Assembly: GCF_000143765.1 (NCBI RefSeq)
Contig: NZ_GL379770.1
Span: forward strand, 830,403 to 894,402
Length of the DNA stretch: 64,000 bases
Source: Sphingobacterium spiritivorum ATCC 33861
Lineage (GTDB): Bacteria > Bacteroidota > Bacteroidia > Sphingobacteriales > Sphingobacteriaceae
Direction of reading: 5' to 3'
Shown: positions 62,401 to 64,000 of the stretch, piece by piece
Layout: every line of letters starts with the position of its first letter
Position numbering within the stretch: the stretch's first letter is position 1
Position numbers and translations under genes: made by a program
Notes under the pieces: generated by a model
What the model was told of the DNA's origin: nothing
Database searches by the model: none
The model's input: the letters and a program-made list of their open reading frames with translations, nothing else

Positions 62401-64000
62401 ATGCATCAGGTATTGCTGTGCTGAATATTACCAGTACGAAGATTGGTGATGTAGCTGTCGCAGCGACTGTTGCCGCTACAGCCATCAGTGGTAGTCCGCA
62501 GACGGTTACATTCGTAGCCGGACCTGTTGACTATGGTAAATCTAAACTGGTTATTATCAAAGACGGCGCTATTGCCAATGGGGTAGATAAGAATATCCTG
62601 GAAGCTACTATTGTAGACGCATTTGATAATCCGATTGCAGGAGCTACAGTAGCCTTTGGCTATACGGATCTGGCAGACGGCCAGGTGAAGGCTGTCAATA
62701 TAGTGACCGATGCTTTAGGCAAATCTGTACTGGAACTGACTAGCACGAAAATCGGTGCTGTCGATGTGAGCGCTTTAGTTGCCGGTACAGCTATCAGTGG
62801 CAGTCCTCAGACGGTTACATTCGTAGCCGGCCCTGTAGATTATGGTAAATCAAAACTGGTTATTACTAAAGACGGTGCTATTGCCAATGGGGTAGATAAG
62901 AATATCCTGGAAGCTACTATCGTGGATGCATTTGATAATCCGATTGCAGGAGCTGCGGTAGCCTTTGGCTATACCGATCTGACAGACGGTTTGGCGAAGA
63001 TAGCCAATATAGTGACTGATGCTTCAGGCAAATCAGTTCTGGAACTGACTAGTGCCAAAATCGGAGCTGTAACGGTAAGTGCAGAAGTCTCAGGTACAGC
63101 TATCAGTGGTAGTCCGCAGACGGTTACCTTCGTAGCAGGCCCTGTTGACTATGGTAAATCGAAACTGGTTATTATCAAAGACGGCGCTACCGCCAATGGC
63201 GTAGATAAGAATATCCTGGAAGTTACTATCGTAGATGCATTTGATAACCCGATTGCAGCAGCTACAGTAGCATTTGGCTATACCGATCTGGTAGACGGTC
63301 AGGTGAAGGCTGTTAATATAGTGACCGATGCTTTAGGCAAATCTGTTCTGGAACTGACCAGTACGAAGATCGGTGCTGTCGATGTGAGCGCTTTAGTTGC
63401 CGGTACAGCTATCAGTGGCAGTCCGCAAACGGTTACTTTCGTAGCAGGCCCTGTTGACTATGGTAAATCTAAACTGGTTATTACTAAAGACGGTGCTACA
63501 GCCAATGGCGTAGATAAGAATATCCTGGAAGCTACTATCGTAGATGCATTTGATAACCCGATTGCAGGAGCTACAGTAGACTTTGGATATACAGATCTGA
63601 CAGACGGTTTAGCGAAGACAGTCAATATAGTGACAGGTGCTAACGGTAAATCTGTACTGGAACTGACCAGTACGAAGATCGGAGCTGTGAAGTTCAGTGC
63701 AGGAGTAGCCGGCACGGCGATCAGCGGAAGTCCTCAGACCGTTACCTTCGTAGCCGGGCCTGTAGATTATGGTAAATCTAAACTGGTTATTATTAAAGAC
63801 GGAGCTACAGCGAATGGCGTAGATAAGAATATCCTGGAAGCTACTATCGTAGATGCATTTGATAACCCGATTGCAGGAGCTACAGTAGACTTCGGATATA
63901 CAGATCTGACAGACGGTTTAGCGAAGACTGCCAATATAGTGACAGGTGCTAACGGTAAATCCGTTCTGGAACTGACCAGTACGAAGATCGGAGCTGTGAC
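53454..64000 (+). CDS. Giant multi-domain surface adhesin-like protein, N-terminal 3515 codons
   Basis: One frame is open from ATG at 53454 to the window end, so at least 3515 residues. A long signal peptide (residues about 1-45, ending GTGYAQ) is followed by four alternating A-B modules (about 53600-57920), four DUF11 domains (about 57940-59560; units begin WKSFKVSNDPAITTVKGG, WKAYKVNTDASITAVKGG, WKAYKVNNDATITSVKGG, then a diverged one), Ig-like domains with CEGT...YQWYKDG (about 59590-60650), a diverged fifth A-B pair (about 60665-61660), another Ig-like stretch and invasin-type repeats from 62217. The C-terminus, perhaps a type IX sorting or gliding-associated domain, lies outside. Probable role: attachment or matrix formation. 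Upstream 690 bp carries the promoter. Confidence 0.85.
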   Translation, partial: MKRKLLMKPQTNSLALPKRIWHLCILLVLILINVPGTGYAQTRQYATVAPSSGKNQATILLGAISGGYSSTTSNAASVTNPGLAADGNPGTHSVLTASNLSLAIIDVSGEAWLQMKFPSALAAGTTSYVKIDKPTPGGGLNLDLVTGVGGLLGLLQQNVIIPEVYTGATSSSDGTMINSASVVSSIVQDASGNNYIAVKSSQSYNAVRVKLRSQSALLGLSIGASLSLNVYDAFAVPSATACNPATYTDEGKVTGINVQLANTVINPTYAIDANTSNYSEISLGTLAVGGSASQSIYFPTLSEPNSRLKVRMQINPTALNVNLIGAYGVRAYNGNTQVFEQVIGSGLIGGLDVLGLLNSGGIVTVPFDIAAQYDRVELVLFSTVNLTTGSGVRLYAVSRTSAACPEPPPTASPLFQPVCANTSIVSMSNVDDAQNAVDANFDSYATIRSDAGILVGVGSRQGQLEVSFPSAVPVGKTAYVRIDYDQDVLKSLLAGSIGELVGGLVNGLVLGDHYFEVQLNNGGGAPLLSASSANSFSAAAGKIRIVQDKAGRYYIAIKSDVPYTNIKLIDHTASALGVLAPNKYLNVYNVCYDNSSAICDPAFSTSYEGTGITLGLLQIGNTGVLAPEYAIDDDANTSSKINLGTLAVAGSMSQYINFNSLSDPNSVFKIKLAIKASQTLNADLLGAYEVIAYNGSTEVYRRSLGGGLLNGTNVLGILGGGQPGTLTFAPGKVFDRIEIRVNSVVNVSAFQSSLEVYDVKRFGPAGSACPDPDFTLPAATATPFEIPACDAAVVAWEHADYPNLAADGNNESFATLTASNGQLLGIGAYNGFLEYEFPTALPANKTTYVRIDMDGDLLGRLLSGTLGTLVNNVGGLLLGQHYFSVDAKTAQTGGTTVLTGSSQAGFTDVNGGDLRIVQDNAGRYYIAITPNAAYKNIRITEHFPALAGLTQNVASMKIFEACHEIGVNNCLPAQFTSFDQSGLSLGLLNGAGVNNADHAISPSSSDYSEISTGTAAVAAQVAQRIYFNKLSTAGDTLKVRLQLDPSSLASVDLLGRYQIRTYNGSAVAETFTLQQGLINNLNLLNLFRSGGVQTLTYRTTLPYDRVDIIVGSTLNVALTPSVRLYEVKRIGQGCPTTTTPSPFENPVCISSVIDAGNADDINNLFDNDFDSYATLKSGAGLLLGLGNKYEGFVELGFGQKIAANKTAYIRIDFDEALLNNLLGGSIGGTLASVVNNLVLGNHYFSVQVKDGASVILQGGSNNNFNNNNDRIRIVQDKLGRYYIAVTPSAQYDAIRITDHTNSALGLLAQPNSMNVYGACVDNPLTDCQPVFTTSYDARGLALTALGLAGSGVANPDHAININTTDYSEVSLGNVAVGTSVKQYFDFRKLALPSEVINLTLQYGSGALDANLIGGIEIIAYNGVTPVATLDVQSQLINGLNVLGILNNGAKGTIPFAPGVAYDRISVGLRGVLNVSALPALRVYAVEKDCNTPMFKTWKSFKVSNDPAITTVKGGEEVEYTIHVRNTGNVALNDYIVTDAIPANTVYVAGSADASGGSVASGVVTFSNVDIAAGATATLTFKVTVNADLTGVTAINNVALVKKDAADPGKETFPPAAGNPNEPDETAGTGTKIPVTPIASAVSWKAYKVNTDASITAVKGGEQVEYAIYVRNNGNQVLNNVQISDVLPAGVTYVSGGSQASGTVSFVIPTLAVGATNGPLTFTVSVNQNLSGISKITNIATVKSNENNVPAESFPPVNNANPTEPNTGAGPGTSLDVTTVNNLVSWKAYKVNNDATITSVKGGEDVQYTIYVRNEGNQNATGVLVSDVLPAGLTHKNGGTLTNSTVNFAPLDIPVGQVRSVSFIATVIKDLTNIAQINNIAVAKLNPADPGVQSHPPINNSDPLTGGPDITQTGTVIAVTPAHDVDFALLGLSNNMTSTSKAVEGDVITYTLTVKNTGNTALTNVTITAPIPTHTTFETGTITGGGTVSGNEATFVIPSLAVDQTLTFSYKVLVGAIPPGVDKISNTSVVSFANEIAGQPNKTKQALSELQTNCNPVVAADITLAPTSGTICLGDEVEITASTALNIPNAVYLWYTNPALTGTPLVGPVQRLSPAVTTTYYVVVSGDGFCFNTPAKEIEISVLNFPPIPTISITGSAAICEGTGSTVLTATSAGASSYQWYKDGAILQTTNTNTLTVNAGGLYTVKAFNDVNATGCSSEVSAAVEVTVTPRPAQPAITSPAAPACEGSIIELTSSATTGNQWYKDGVLLTENNNGTTVPVTGQKIFVSTGGVYTVKVTDQLTGCESLESAPVTIVINPLPVITLTGETRITTAVNVAVTLPTVTTSPATGVTVKWYDQAGVETTNLTPSFAAPGVYTYTVVAQNDATGCTSSQSVLIQVYDANSCPPQLVRVYANTQSSGSIITGGVSDGANAVDGNPKTYSTITTGLGLLGIGTTWQNVNFDQVVPAGTPVTIKLGKEYSLLSVASGLSVVGLDANGNDIGTLKSVQGGLLDLLVADNVIEYTFVPASGSGPKAYKGVRIVQGALLSLAQNAKVYHAYYTKTGAVDCAPIDNQTNSNILDMLYGVQDIGLGVASATASVIDPWLAVDNDLNTAAQISRGAAVLNVASLTPVFKSQTMPTDSLRIIIEDSGNALLNLSLLSGFEIQRYLGTAKVGPTLDNNADILKLKLLNFSANKKKLMMAPFDQPFDRVQISYGDVVNVNLGNQIKVYDISIIPTIDYGNTPGTTLEICQGDNLTIKKQDDCTVYAVYDENGNLLVTSDQLNFTIPATTTAGVHKYFIQAVRQGCEIGPRQEIEVLINPLPVVQTLKINGQVRSGNEISLSPGKTATFELTVDDATATFQWQELIGGTWTAIAGQATSTLVRTVPLVAAGTRYEYRALISSTKGCDIISPVAALVVAPQQVDYTKSKLEIVKNNAIANGVDVNTLRATIVDEFDNPIAATAVDFSYTSLVTGSVVTTQLSTDASGIAVLNITSTKIGDVAVAATVAATAISGSPQTVTFVAGPVDYGKSKLVIIKDGAIANGVDKNILEATIVDAFDNPIAGATVAFGYTDLADGQVKAVNIVTDALGKSVLELTSTKIGAVDVSALVAGTAISGSPQTVTFVAGPVDYGKSKLVITKDGAIANGVDKNILEATIVDAFDNPIAGAAVAFGYTDLTDGLAKIANIVTDASGKSVLELTSAKIGAVTVSAEVSGTAISGSPQTVTFVAGPVDYGKSKLVIIKDGATANGVDKNILEVTIVDAFDNPIAAATVAFGYTDLVDGQVKAVNIVTDALGKSVLELTSTKIGAVDVSALVAGTAISGSPQTVTFVAGPVDYGKSKLVITKDGATANGVDKNILEATIVDAFDNPIAGATVDFGYTDLTDGLAKTVNIVTGANGKSVLELTSTKIGAVKFSAGVAGTAISGSPQTVTFVAGPVDYGKSKLVIIKDGATANGVDKNILEATIVDAFDNPIAGATVDFGYTDLTDGLAKTANIVTGANGKSVLELTSTKIGAV
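53600..57925 (+). repeat. Four alternating A-B modules, about 1.07-1.11 kb per pair, inside the adhesin
   Basis: Module A carries DxDSYAT, LPANKTxYVRIDxD, LGxHYF and RIVQDxxGRYYIAV-type motifs; module B begins at a Cys-x-Pro site and carries SEISLGT, AYNGST, LNVLGLL and YDRV motifs, ending before another Cys-Pro. B-module starts are near 54173, 55246, 56357 and 57430, a spacing of about 1073-1111 bp. Copies have diverged at the DNA level, so the duplication is old. I recognise no named domain family. Confidence 0.7.
62217..64000 (+). repeat. Tandem 309-bp repeats encoding Big-1 (invasin/intimin-like) domains
   Basis: Units start at 62217, 62526, 62835, 63144, 63453 and 63762, exactly 309 bp (103 codons) apart; the last is cut by the window end. 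Each encodes KSKLVIIKDGAIANGVDKN, then ATIVDAFDNPIAGATV, then an SVLELTSTKIGAV block and ISGSPQTVTFVAGPVDYG, the bacterial Ig-like domain 1 pattern. Unit 1 is divergent; units 2-6 are very similar in DNA. Confidence 0.92.

Noticed and set aside
54431..63715. Many minus-strand open frames of 60-125 codons across the adhesin region
   Set aside because: They lie opposite a single continuous plus-strand frame of repetitive Thr/Ala/Val-rich sequence and show no independent coding features.
62217..64000. Regular repeats resembling a CRISPR array at first glance
   Set aside because: Unit length is 309 bp, all units are coding in one frame, and there are no short repeats with unique spacers.

Overview
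The window reads as chromosomal DNA of a Bacteroidota bacterium, most likely a Sphingobacterium-like member of the Sphingobacteriaceae. The basis is four SusC/SusD-type importer loci, two ECF-sigma/FecR pairs, many SpII lipoproteins, weak or absent Shine-Dalgarno sequences, moderate-to-low GC, and candidate promoters matching the Bacteroidetes TAnnTTTG -7 element. The genus is inferred, not proven. I saw no rRNA, tRNA, CRISPR array or intact transposase.

Layout. 1-6608 (+) is the 3' part of a locus resembling the Bacteroides N-glycan PUL (SusD, GH18-like binding protein, DUF1735-LamG protein, GH18 endo-beta-N-acetylglucosaminidase, DUF1735-F5/8C protein), closed by a strong terminator. 6678-16785 (-) holds a thioredoxin-less TlpA-like lipoprotein, a palindromic repeat, and a sigma-FecR-SusC-SusD-metallohydrolase-DUF4302 operon. 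A zinc alcohol dehydrogenase follows at 17136-18182 (-). 18550-27454 (+) is a second sigma-FecR-SusC-SusD locus. It has two small ORFs between sigma and FecR, and it ends in a catalytically dead and an intact copy of an endonuclease/exonuclease/phosphatase (EEP) lipoprotein. 27550-28677 (-) carries DinB and Crp/Fnr genes. 28678-29441 is AT-rich and holds hairpins and a clear C-terminal remnant of a second Crp/Fnr gene. 29450-32982 (-) is a TonB siderophore receptor plus PepSY protein.

33235-44268 (+) is the most interesting region: a sulfur-themed operon. A promoter is followed by a 27-codon leader ORF ending in M-C-S-P-M-C-M-C, three hairpins with a possible alternative pairing, and then SusC, SusD, two DoxX-like membrane proteins, a periplasmic rhodanese, a Tat-signal CstB-like persulfide dioxygenase-rhodanese and an FAD oxidoreductase. 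This SusC lacks the STN domain and has no sigma/FecR pair, whereas both SusC proteins with STN do. I infer that the operon is controlled by cysteine/methionine-dependent attenuation and imports and oxidises a reduced-sulfur compound.

44373-46658 (-) is a GH20 hexosaminidase with a PA14 domain. 46879-52765 (-) is a complete RND efflux operon (MFP, HAE1 pump, TolC-type channel). 53454-64000 (+) is one uninterrupted, incomplete reading frame of at least 3515 codons encoding a giant repetitive surface protein. Its modules are four alternating A-B pairs, four DUF11 domains, Ig-like domains, a fifth diverged A-B pair and at least six 309-bp invasin-type repeats running off the window.
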